NCBI RefSeq assembly: GCF_000203795.2
Contig: NW_006281101.1
Coordinates: 1,389,279 to 1,453,278, forward strand
Source: Batrachochytrium dendrobatidis JAM81
Lineage: Eukaryota; Chytridiomycota; Chytridiomycetes; Rhizophydiales
DNA: 64,000 bases
Direction of reading: 5' to 3'
Below, piece by piece: positions 24,957 through 36,705 of the stretch. A program made the translations under genes and the position numbers. The notes under the pieces are model-generated. The model was not told the DNA's origin. It saw only the letters and a list, made by a program, of their open reading frames with translations, and ran no database searches. Position 1 is the stretch's first letter. Each line of letters starts with the position of its first letter.

Positions 24957-27900
24957 ATGATTCTTTCATTCTTCTATCGGCATCACTCCAAAAAACTCCT
25001 ACAGCTGCAGGGTTCGGTCCATTTGTTAGAGTCACTATTAAGCAAAATCATATTTTGAATCAGACGGCTTATATTACAATTCCAGTATATGTGCGATACG
25101 TACCAGATTCGATAATTCCCACGACAAATCCGGATGATTTAGTGGTATCAGAATATTTAGCTTCCATGCTATGGCTTGATGGTCAACGTCCAAGTATACA
25201 TGATCCAATCGATGTCATTGTTGAAAAACTGGTAGGCTGAATGTGATACTGTACATCCCCAAATCCACATTTACTTTGGAATCACTACAGATACTGACCC
25301 GTCTAGTATTCATTATACACGTAACTATGTAAACAGGAAGGATCTGACATTTTAACGGCACGAGCTGTGACTTTAAAACTGGTCGATTTCATGAATTGCA
25401 CAAGATATCAATTTCTTAATGATAATACGTCACTGCTATCATTAAAACTTTCCGGAAAACTCTTGTGCAAAGGCATGACATTTTCGTTGGACTGGCTAGA
25501 TGGCAAAACCATTCGTTTCATTGTAGAAAACATTGCTGCGTTAGCATCCCAGTCGTTGGATAATCAATCAGTGGTTGATTCAGAGTTAATATCTGTGTGT
25601 ATGTGCTGTACATCTGCATCAACTCTTTTCACTGTCCTTCCGCGAACACCTTCTAGTCTAGCCTTTTTTCCTCCACCAGAAAAAATAGTGGAATCTAAGT
25701 CACCGCCATGGTTTCCTGGTCTTGAGCCTGCATTCAATGCCTTGTCTAAAACAATTAATTGCATTTTGTTTTCAATGGGTGATCCTGCATATCCGCCAAC
25801 TAAACAGGCTGATTCCGATATGGATCAGATTACTAGCTTTACAAATATTCGCGGTCTTTTGGTAGCTGGCGTTGCTGGGTCTGGAAAATCGTGTTTAGTT
25901 CGAGGTTTTGTAGGTAAAATCAAATATCCCATAGTATACAATGGCTGTTAAACTTGTTGAAATCGGCTTTAATGTTAATACTTGATTCATATTAGAACAA
26001 ATGGGTATACCATGGTCGGTGATTGACGCCATTCAACTGATCTCATCACGTATGTACTTGTAATGAGTGGCTTATGATAAACTATTTAGTGTTTATAGCT
26101 TAACTATGCTGCGACATAATGTAATCTAGGTGAAGGAGATTTTGAGTATTTGCTGCTGGATGCGATTTCTAGCCGATCTCACTACCCAAATACACACTCA
26201 ATTGTTATCATTGATGATATAGAGAATGTGTTGGCAGCAGGCAAGTTTTGATTACGGATATACGGGTTGGTTTAAACAAAGTATCTAACTATTTTACTGC
26301 CACCGCTTATTAAATAGGCTCCGTTCCTATTGAAAATGTTTTTCAAGCACTATTTGATCAAAATGTTCCACGACCGAAAGGCTTGAATCGTTCTTGTAGT
26401 TCAGAGGGTACACTATTAATTCGTAAGTTGATTTTGGATAGTTTGTATGTGCTATAATGCGTTGGATACCATTGCTTTTAAGTTGATCAGCTAAATTTTA
26501 CATCATTCTTTGTGTTTAGTTATCACAAATGATGAAGAGCAAGTAAAAAAGCGCCTTGGAGCAGCGGCAATCTATTTTGAAGATTTTAAAATGCCTACTT
26601 TAACTATTGCCGATAGATCAGCTCTATTTCAAGCATATATTAAAGGTAGATCAAGACTGGTTATACTTTAAACAGTTACTTTGTTTAAATGGATGATGTT
26701 GATATTTTTGTTAAATTTAACTCGATAGATATTGAACATGGCGAAACTCAAATTTTGGCACTTTCAAAACAGACAAAATCACATGCATTGTCAGATCTGG
26801 TATCCGCACTTCAAAAAAGCATGCTAAAGTACGGGGCAGGTCAAGATAGACTAAACGAGCTTTGCGAAATCCTTAAAAATACGCCTCCGTCAGGACTCCG
26901 TGGAATTGCCAGCAAAGTATGGACTTGTTTTGCCAAATTATGTTATACACTACTATCTGGCTTTGATATTTTAGTCACCAAGCACATGATTAAACAACTT
27001 GACTAATACCTAATGTTGATTATTCTATAGCTTCCAGAAACCCAACTTTCTGATCTATTTGGAATTCAAAACGATATTGATCGTTTAAATGTAAGCATGC
27101 TATTGTTTTTGTGGTTTGAATGCAAAACTACTGACTGGTGTAGAATGACTAACTGTTTGATTTTAAACACTAAGAATATTCTCATCCGACCATTTAGAGA
27201 TTACAACCAAGATCTTGCAAACGACTCTATCCTGACGGTTTGGCCACCTCATGGAATTCTCATCTATGGTCCACACGGTGTTGGAAAAACAAAACTGGCA
27301 TGTGCACTTGCAAACGAATTGGCATTTCCGTGTATATTTGTGAATGTATGTGTTTTTAGTTTGAAAACAACAATTAGATGTATGATTGAAATATTAATTG
27401 ATGGTTCTGTTTGTTGAGATAGGGTGCTTCAATTAGGTCCAAGATTGTAGGAGAATCTGAAAAGGCAATTGCTAAGCTATTTCGGCGTGCTAGAGCGTCG
27501 TCTCCGTGCATTATTTTGATCGATCAGGCAAGTTCAATGCTTTATATCTGCCACTTTATAATCTGTACATGACTCACATCATTTTTGGACTTTGATAAAT
27601 GCATGCTCAAACAACTTGATTTGTATAGATTGAGCACCTTCTTACCACACGATCCGAACATTCTTCGAGCGAGGGGACTTCAAATCGGATAGTAACTTCA
27701 TTTTTAACAGAACTGGATGGTGTTACCAAACATACTGCGCCGATATGTATTGTTGCAAGTATGTTGAAAACTGCACTTATTTTCATTGTATATCAACATA
27801 TCTTTGATAGACATACTAAGAATCTGCATACGATTGACAAACCCATCAATAGCCTCACAAACAACTAAAACAATTGATCCAGCAGTGTTAAGACCGGGAC

Positions 27901-28160
27901 GTATTGGTATACATGTAAAACTGACTTTACCCAACCGATCCAGCAGACTCGACATGTTTAATGGCGTGCTACAACAAATGCCCTGTGATATAGCTGTGGA
28001 AGATATAGATATTGCTGTTGATCGCACCCAAGGCATGTCATTTTCAGACATTTCAGGAATATGTCGTGAAGCTGCCATGATTGCTATTCGCACAGGTGCT
28101 TCTACAGTGGTATTTAAGCATATATCATCTGCTATTGATGCCATGGCCAACTCTGATTGA
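24957..28160 (+). CDS. Divergent tandem AAA+ protein (CDC48/AFG2-SPATA5 type), 5' exon unresolved
   Basis: Double AAA-domain protein; function unknown, perhaps related to the AFG2/SPATA5 ribosome-biogenesis or CDC48 ATPases. Twelve visible exons (24957-25231, 25337-25913, 25996-26049, 26130-26240, 26318-26422, 26520-26645, 26729-26916, 27031-27090, 27175-27345, 27423-27527, 27629-27758, 27853-28160) keep one frame for ~736 codons. Domain 1 has Walker A GVAGSGKS and a Walker B IVIIDD lacking the Glu. Domain 2 has Walker A GPHGVGKT, then IVGESEKAIAKLFRRARASS, and a Walker B ILIDQIEHL where the catalytic Glu is Gln. Its second region of homology ends DPAVLRPGRIG with the arginine finger intact. 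Two introns start with GC. The first visible exon opens with two bases of a split codon, so a start exon lies upstream. Confidence 0.8.
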
Positions 28161-28266
28161 ACTCATACTGTGTTGGATTAATAAATAGTATCCATAAAAC
28201 AGCTATATTGCATATTTAATTAGTTTACTCGATGATTTTTATTATTCAACTTTGATATCTAAAAGG

Positions 28267-31200
28267 TTACGGTCTCAACATAATTTTGCCACGTCCACGA
28301 TCTAGACTAAACGATTGCTGAAATAGATCACTTTCATAATAGGTTGTCAAGTCAAACATACGATGCTCCTTTGCCTGTATTGAAATATAAAAATAAGTTT
28401 GATTAGTTAGCACGGGTGATATGTCAGATTGTAAAAATGATGTGACATACCCTCAGTTCAAATTCTTCACAATCGATTTCGACACGACCAATAGCACTGT
28501 TGCCACGAAGGTATTCAAAACGCATGTGTTCCTTTAGAATATCAGAAAGAACATGGTGCATCAGTTCATGCATATCAACATCGCTGGAAATGTACTTGTC
28601 AAAAACACGAGAAAGACTCTTTTTGACAGAGTGTTTTTGAGCACTGATAAAACTGCGGACTGTAACTGAGATGGCATGATCAATATCATCTTGGCGCACT
28701 GTGTCTCGAAGATGCATACGAGCAAATGCCTCAGACATACGAATGATGGACTCGAGGTAGCGCACCGTAATTGGAATGGCACCACCAATCTAAAACATGG
28801 CCCAAAAATAATGAGCCTGGTAGGTTTTAAAAATCAACTCACAGCTCGATAAAGTACATACCATAGATTCGCGACGCAATTCCGAATATAGTTTTTCCAG
28901 TTTGTCAACATCAACATCCCGAAGAGTGGGTCGAACATGCTCACGAGCATAAATAATATACTTGCGCAAAAATGCCTGTGGAATGATCTAGATGACCAAA
29001 GATACATGAATAGCAGCAAAATTAGTTGGCATGGTTTGACACAATGATGCAGTCAATAAGCCCTTACGTCAGCGTCGAGTTTTGGTGCTCCGTTATCCTC
29101 ACCATCCGCTGCAGCTCCAGGATGGCTACGCATGTGACTGCCACATACAAATCGAGCAAGACGTTCATCAACAATAGGATCAGCAATATCCTTGACTACA
29201 CAAAGAATATCGAATCGTGACAGGATGGGCTCGGTAAGCTCAACGTTTTGGGAAAAAGGTACTTGAGGATTATATTTGCCATAAATTGGATTGGCGGCAG
29301 AAATGACAGCACAGCGAGCCTGAAGAGTAGCAACAATACCGGCCTTGGAAATTGAAATAGACTGTTGTTCCATGGCTTCGTGAATAGAAGTCCTGTGATA
29401 AAATATTGATCAGTAACACAGCCTCTGTTAATATACATCATGCAGGAAACCAGCACAAACTGTACAACAAAAACATACCGATCCTGATCGTTCATCTTGT
29501 CGAATTCGTCAATCAAACAGACTCCACGATCAGCCATCACCAAAGCACCGCCCTCGAGAGTCCATTCACGAGTAACGATATCTTTATGAACTGCAGCAGT
29601 AAGACCAACTGCAGATGCACCTTGACCAGTAGTGTATACAGCACGAGGAGCAGTTTTTTCAATATATTTAAGAAATTGAGATTTGGCAGTACCCGGATCG
29701 CCAAGAAGAAGAACGTTAATATCTCCTCGAAGTCTATGCTTTCCTTGAGGATTCTTAAATACACCGCCAAATACTGACAAAGCAAGAGCTGTTTTGATAT
29801 CTTCGTGACCATAAATAGACGGCGCAATACTTTTAATAATCTATTTAGCAAGAATGGATTAGATACAAACTCAACATCTTGAACTCAATAAAAAATTCAG
29901 TCACGATACAATTTGTCAATGACAGGTAACGTACACGTTGGCGAATACGAGGGTCAGCGGCAAGAGCGCGAATCTCGCGCTGATCATCTTCGTTCAAACG
30001 AGAGCTGGAAAACTGATCTTCACCTCTCGCAATATAGTTGGCTTCAATCACCGTGGCAAACACAGGGAACCCGTTTTTAGTATTCAAAGAAAAATCAAAG
30101 TTGTTGCGGTAAACACCAACGACTTCAATTTCTTCGCCAGGACGAGCGGCATCAACAAGATCCCATAATAAAATAACTTCGCGGTGGCGAGGTAGACGAC
30201 CAGCAGGAACAGTTCCTGGACTTTCTTGAAGAGTTATTCGCTGATAATTCCTGTAAATAGTCTGTAGAAAACCAAAATACATGTTGAGAAACGCAAAAAG
30301 GCAAAAAAACTAGATTTGAAACGCTCCGACTACTAACCTCTTCGGAATTGACAGAAAAGCAATTCTTGCCTTGGCAGTTGGGACAAATACGCACACGAAT
30401 CTCAGCAATAGCGTCTTGGTGGTATGGACCAATAAGCGCACCACACTTTAGACAGTCATATTTGACATATTTTAATTGAGGAAACACACCAGTTCGGCGT
30501 GTCACCACACCACGGACATTGACCAAAGTGTTTAGATGAGATTGTCTAGTAATTTGAATTGACAGATTGTTAAAATCAGCCTAGAAAAACAATCACTACA
30601 ACCATTCAAATTTACCGGAGATCACGCAAAGTCTCGACAATCGGGAGATTGGTAATACGCACATGAATTTCACTTCGAATCTTGTCATAGTCTTCGTAAC
30701 CAGTAAGTACAACTTCCATTGCAACGCTATCAAATATTTTCAAGATTTCGGTGGGCGTGTTGGAAAGAAAGTATGCAAGCGTGGCATTGGTGGAATATAA
30801 ATGACGATAGTCTACTTCCAAGCTTTGTCCGTCAGCTATTTATAGCATTATTGAATTATAAAAACAAACCATCAATCATCAAAATTCTGATAAAAGACAA
30901 TCAAACTATCTACACTAAGATGTTACCTAAACACATGGCTTTGACACGCTCTCCATATACAGATTCGCCCTTGTCGTTGACATAGGATGTAAGGAAACTA
31001 TGAAACTCCTTTTTGATTGTGCGACGAGGTCCTTCCATTGCAACAAATTCACTCAGAGGACCCTTTGTGGCCATCAAACTTTCAGGATCAAGTGGTGCCT
31101 AAAACAGTTTTGATGATACATAATGCAAAGTTGCAAGTTATATATTGAAATCTCGATAAAATAAAAACATGCAGTAAAATTAAGCAATAGATGAAACAAG

Positions 31201-32318
31201 GTCACATACAATTTCGCCTGCATCCAAATCAATATCCATATCCAATCCGTCATGACGCCTACGACGAGCACGCATTGGCTCGTTTTCATCCTCTTCCTCT
31301 ATATCATCCATAAAAACACTTTCAATTAGTACTTGTATCACTTTCAATCATCAGTACTATATCAAACACTCTACCATCGTCAAGGAAAGCAGCAGGAAGA
31401 CGGCCTTCCAATCGAGCCAGCTCCCGATCGCGACGACGCATTTTAGCTTCAGCAACAAGACGGTCTTCACGGTTCATGGTGTCGTATTCCTCTTCATCTA
31501 CAACAGATTCAACCTCGTAATGATCCAAACGAACGTTTTCTCGGTAGTCGCTAAATATGAGTTGGGTTAGCATACAAAGTGTTTGAAAACAAACGTATTT
31601 GGACAACAAAGCCAGCTTGTGTAACTTGGCAATATGTATTCCATAATGTTTGACATGAATTATACCATGACAGTCAAAAACAAAATTGATCTGGACACTA
31701 TCAACCGACATCAAACAAAAAAACTACTCAACTTGTCAAGATTGTCGCCAAACAAGTCTTCTCCGTCGTCATCTTCCTCTTCATCCTGATCAAGGATATC
31801 GACAATTTCATTGTCGACAATGGCTTCATCTCGAATCCCATCAAGATCATTAGTGTCGTCGCCAAAATCATCATCAGAAAACGGAGCTATGGGCGAAGTA
31901 GGCAACGCATTGTCTGCATGACCGCTAGACTCTCCAGTCAAATCGTCCCTGTTTCGCTTTCTGTCAGTCTAATATCAAAAGTTGAGCAAGGTTTAGAGCT
32001 GGTTTAATAGAAGATCTGCCTGTGGATTTATTACACGGCAGTAACAGTGACCATGGTTGAGATCGTCGATGGACGGAATGGATTGACAGTCACATGAAAG
32101 CAATTGGTGATCAGCTAGCAGTAGAATGCAAGCATTAAACTGATTACATCAAGACTTATAACATGTCCGGCAGTTCTGATGAGCAACAGGACAACTGATC
32201 ATCCACTTGGCTCAACCCAAATGTTCAATTCATGACCCAACTCCAACACTCATCAAACCCAATAATCCAGAGTAATACACCACACAAGAGAATAACAGTC
32301 CTCTGCCCAACTCACCAT
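28267..32318 (-). CDS. MCM2: MCM2 replicative helicase subunit
   Basis: Subunit of the MCM2-7 helicase, loaded at origins and active in the CMG complex. Thirteen exons give 907 residues in frame: 32318-32316, 31968-31733, 31550-31375, 31331-31210, 31098-30927, 30835-30616, 30545-30338, 30261-29935, 29840-29479, 29392-29068, 28987-28862, 28789-28451, 28374-28267. The acidic N-terminus contains [12 protein letters not shown], typical of MCM2. A C4 zinc finger (CLKCGA...CPNCQGKNC), SLEVDYRHL and [19 protein letters not shown] follow. The AAA core has Walker [10 protein letters not shown], Walker [10 protein letters not shown] and the arginine finger SRFD. The C-terminus carries the winged-helix region. 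Exon 1 is predicted to be the bare ATG (ATG|GTGAGT), which joins in frame to TDRKRNRDD. An out-of-frame upstream ATG at 32352 shares that donor. Confidence 0.95.
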
Positions 32319-32429
32319 CCAATCGATAGTTGATTAAAGTTGTCCGATTTCATTCTGCAAAGAATCAGATTATGTCACGTGAGTAAATTTGACTTTTTCA
32401 ATTCATTCTAGTTTATTGCCATATTCCAA

Positions 32430-34820
32430 TCAAGGCTTCATATTCTTGGCTGCAGCACGCTTGATTCTCTTGACTGGAATTGCAGACTCGATTTCTTGTT
32501 TCAATTTATTACGATCGGCTGCTGAATGTGTCTTTGTTGAACTGGCTTCTTTTGTGTCTTTTCTAAAATTATACGCTGTAATCTTTTGATTGTGTTGCAC
32601 TACTCTGATTGAAATCTGACTCTTCTTTTTAGCTGGCAATTTGGAATTCAATGCGGGTATGGTTTGTATCGACGATTTGCGTAGAGACTTGTGCAACTTC
32701 AATGGAATGGCGTGTGAGTTGGTCGTTATTCCAGTATCTATCTTGGTCTTTTTTTTCATTCCTTTTGGTTTCAGCAAAACCAAACCATCTTGAGCATCCG
32801 CAAAGTCATTATGCATCAGATCTGTAGCTTGGTGATGCTTTTCTATTGATAGATCGCTATTACTGTCTTCGTACCTCATATCATCATCGATATTGTAAAT
32901 GGTGTTTAAATCCGTAAATCTTACTTCACGTATGGTCTTTAGACCATTTGGGAAATCAATGTTATCTGCAGTCTGCTGAGTAGTACTTAAACAACTTGTA
33001 ATGGTTGAGATGTCTGGCTTGTTGGGTGTAATCACGTTGACTGGAGGTGCATCTGATACACTGCTGCACACTTCCCAAAATATCTTTAGCTCCGGTATCT
33101 TGATAAACTCTTGATCACTTTGTGAAGTTATTTGTTTCTTTAGAGGTTCTTGTACAGTCTTGGAATACAGCGTATAATCACTCACTATTAATTTGATAAT
33201 TGTATAGAAATGGCAAAAACTGATTATTCAGTGATATAAAAAACTAGAAAGGCTATTTGTTTTGCTTCACCTTTATAAGATTCCGACTCCTTGTAAGAAA
33301 CAGTAAGCTCAGGCATCGTGTACTCAGTACAGCTGTCATTATCCACATTATCTGTATGGAAAATCAGATCAGATTGTTTAAAAGACTCCAATTTAGACTC
33401 AGTTTCTGGTCGAGTAAAACATGGCTCATTAACATTGGAATTTGAAACTTTTTCCATGTTGTTTTGAATACTACTGCATTTATCGTTAGTAGTGCAATGA
33501 GATACTGGAAAAATATCGTCCCGAGTGGCATCTAATGATGTGTCGAGTTGACTAGCGCTGTCACAAGAACACTTTAAAAAGTCGTGAGCAGGCTGAGATT
33601 GTTCTTGAGAATCATGTAAATCGTATGGATCGCGTTGGCATGATTTGCATGCAGTTTCTTTTACAATAGTTTTTTCATTAGTGGCTTGGACAGACTGCTG
33701 ATGTTTACCTATTGATAAAACACCAGACAAGGTAGATGGAGGTCGGGACGATGAAATGGATAGAGACGATGATGAGGCGCGTAATACCAGTTTTTGCAAC
33801 TGTTGGCGGATTTCATCAGCCTGATTGGAGAAAGATGCCGGTCTGTTTTTACAATATCTACCAAAGTCGCGCATAAGCGATATCTGTTGACTCGGTATAG
33901 ACTTTGAGTTTGATAAACGCAAGTGATTGTGCTTTTGATACTCAGACTGTGTAAATGCTGAGCTGGGACGACGTTGATATGCGACAGATGAATTCGCACT
34001 CCCCTGCTGTCGTGATGGCTTCCATACCATTGGCGTATCGTATACTGAGTAGATTCGTTGCAATGCTGAACTATCTGATCCACAAGTCTCTTGTGCTGTG
34101 GAAAATGCCCGCTGGGATTTAGAAACTGCAGCTGGTGCTGATGCTGGTCTGATTAAATGTTGTGCAGACTTGCAATCAGTTGAAAAGAGTAAATTTAGAA
34201 ATCAGTAACATTATGGTGAAAATAATCTATACACTGCAATGGTAATTGAATCATTTGACTATTTTTGCATTACCAAAATTAATCATCTGCCACTAGGTAG
34301 TTGATATGCTTACCCGTCGGTTTATTTCATTTGGTGCACTTGCATCATATCTTATTTCGTGATGAGTACGATTTAAAATGCTCGAATCAAATTGTAATCT
34401 ATCATGCTGATACAAATCGGAGCTAGAAACAACCGATAGTCTTTTAGTATGGCAATTTCCTGAAATTGTAACTGCGGCGGGTGTATACTGATGCAGTGCT
34501 ACGGCTTCCGCAAACCATTTACGGCGGATATGTGCAGGAATAAATCGAATACTGTTTTCCTTGGATTGAACGGGTCTAGCTGATTCATAGCTACGCTGAT
34601 GAGACGCACTACTGGTGCTAGATATGCCTGTGGAGGAAACAGTAGCTGTTTTGGTCGAGGTAGTAGTATGTGGCATGCCGGCTGCTGGAATTTGTTGACG
34701 AGAACCCTGACATAGAGTCTTGTTCGATGCATATACACTATTGCATAAAGTATTTTTTTGATTGAGTTTTAAAGTCATGGATTGATATTCCGAATAGGAC
34801 ACTTTTGTGCTCGAGCTCAT
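32430..34820 (-). CDS. Unknown serine-rich protein
   Basis: I do not recognise this protein. Three exons (34820-34314, 34168-33271, 33184-32430) give 719 residues in frame with clean GT-AG borders. It is Ser/Thr/Gln-rich and mostly looks disordered. Local features include a more structured-looking block IRFIPAHIRRKWFAEAVALH near residue 90, a basic Ser-rich segment with SRPPSTLSG, and a lysine-rich C-terminal region (GMKKKTKID, KLPAKKKSQ, PVKRIKRAAAKN) that could act as a nuclear localisation signal. Start chosen at the first ATG of the frame (MSSSTKVSYSEY). It lies between MCM2 and NDUFA6 on the same strand, which gives no functional hint. Gene existence is likely from the frame-preserving introns; function is unknown. 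Confidence 0.7.
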
Positions 34821-35284
34821 GCTTTGTTTTGGAGTAAGCTGCGTACGCGATTTAAACTTTATTTGTTGGCCTACTATTATAGGTTTGATTTGAATCAAAG
34901 TTGTAATAATTCTACAATACTACTTTTCAAAATAAAATCATATACCGACTACATTCAAACAAGAGAAAGTTTGGTCTATACACACTGTTGCACATTACAC
35001 ACTAAATAGTGAAAAATTAGTATTGCACAAGTCCTTGACTCAGTATATTTATAAATAGTACCACTGGTTCGGCAATGTCCTTTGAATACATATAGGCTCA
35101 AATTTTCATACATGACTGAGTTTATAAGATACACAAAAACGATTGGACGTTTGTCATATTGAAAGTTGGTCATGAAAACTGCATTCAGACCAGATTCATC
35201 ATAAACATCGGCCACAGCAAAGCTGCCAGCAACTAAATCAGTTGAAAATAACACCCACTCCAAGAAATAAAACCACATTCGACT
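34821..35284. other. Intergenic region
   Basis: 464 bp between the unknown Ser-rich gene and NDUFA6. An open frame at 34976-35278 reads through most of it but has no clean start context, no splice partner and no recognisable features. I see nothing else. Confidence 0.4.
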
Positions 35285-35997
35285 TTATTGACTACCTTTA
35301 AAAAACTTTCCAAGAAAATTATCATCCTTGGTAGTTTGATAAGGATCGTTGCTAAAAAACCGCATAACATGACTCTTTTGTTTCCAGAAATTCATTGTTT
35401 CCTCGTATTCTGTACGGCCTTTGAAAAGTAAAATGTCAATCACTTGCAGGTCTGTGACAAAGCGGTGCTTTTCAAACTCTTGACGAATACGAGCACGCAA
35501 TGTCCTAGATGTAATATCCAATTTGTAGATGTCGACAATGGTTGGAGACTTTAATAAGACGCATGGTTTAACCAATAAAAACAAGTGGATACATGGTATA
35601 TTAGTTTATCAAGGAAAACAAAAATCCAGTATGAATGCAAACACCGATATTAAGTTGCAATTGGGATCGGCTTTCAGATTAACTGAGATGCATTGTATGC
35701 GAATGAAACTAAATAGAGAGTGATACCACAGGATTCTATCCAGGGACCGTATACTGTTTCTATTAAAATACTATGTTTCAGTAGAATCGAAAACATAAAG
35801 TGCCAAACTGCAATACTCTATTGCCAAGCTTGAGGATTGATACCAAGTCATGGCAGGAGCAAATTGGATTCAAGTGATGGTGAGTGGCAAGGATTTACCG
35901 AGCGAATCCAGTCTCTGTATTGCGACAGCACTCGCTTTCTAGCCTGAATGAGAGATCCAGAAGTGGAAGTAACGACAGACGGAACAAATTGACTCAT
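35285..35997 (-). CDS. NDUFA6: NADH dehydrogenase subunit NDUFA6 (complex I LYR protein)
   Basis: LYR-family accessory subunit of mitochondrial complex I (B14), which binds acyl-carrier protein at the matrix arm. Two exons (35997-35899 and 35548-35285) give 120 residues in frame. Exon 1 encodes a short Ser/Thr/Val-rich leader and ARKRVLSQYRDWIRS, where the canonical LYR triplet reads QYR. Exon 2 continues with VDIYKLDITSRTL, then IRQEFEKHRFVTDLQVID and YEETMNFWKQKSHVMRFF, all strongly typical of the family. Length matches the usual 110-130 residues. Upstream is a ~700-bp region shared divergently with the CAP-Gly gene. Confidence 0.92.
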
Positions 35998-36705
35998 GGC
36001 TGCAGTAACTGGAGTAGCGGGCTAGCAGCGCAATGCTCGTCTTGATTGTTTTGATGTATTGGGGCGAGTGTCAAACCTCGATCATAAATGACCAAATTTT
36101 GAGATTTTGCCTAAAAGCAATTGGCCAATTGACCTGTATCGCAGATGCATGTAACCAGTTTGAATCTATCCTACGCTGCTGGTATAAGTATACAAATTTG
36201 AAATTATAATTCAAGTATTATAAATGGGGTGGAGCTGCATATTCCGGTGAAAAATAAGTATGTGCTTAAAATAAGCGTGGAAGTACGCTAGAAATCGTGG
36301 ATATGCCTCCACCTGATAAGATCTGACCATTTACCCAGCTAGTCCCATTCAGAACAAAAAGAGAAAGTACACCCACTTCACTTTCAACAAACCTAGTCTT
36401 TTGTTTTGTGCAAATTCAGTAAAAGTACTATTTTTACATCAGTTGCAATAAACTGTAGAGTCAATTTATTCAAAAAAGCGAATATACAATTGCTTCAACG
36501 CAGGTATTTATTAGAGTAGCACTTTTAAAATATTGGTAAGTTGACCGATCGGGTATTGGAATATGCTTTGCGATTATTTATCAGATATTTTTGTATGTGG
36601 GTTTATTTCGACCAGAAATTAACATGATAGTTGTGCGTGGATTCATATCACCTAAATATTTTTAACAAGAAAAGTTAGGGCACTGGTTTTAAATATACAG
36701 AAAAG
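35998..36705. other. Divergent intergenic region, NDUFA6 / CAP-Gly gene
   Basis: About 700 bp, AT-rich, expected to contain both promoters. I see no gene, repeat element or RNA gene. Confidence 0.5.

Noticed and set aside
34976..35278. 100-codon open frame between the unknown gene and NDUFA6
   Set aside because: No ATG-to-stop gene structure, domain signal or frame-preserving splice to either neighbour could be found.
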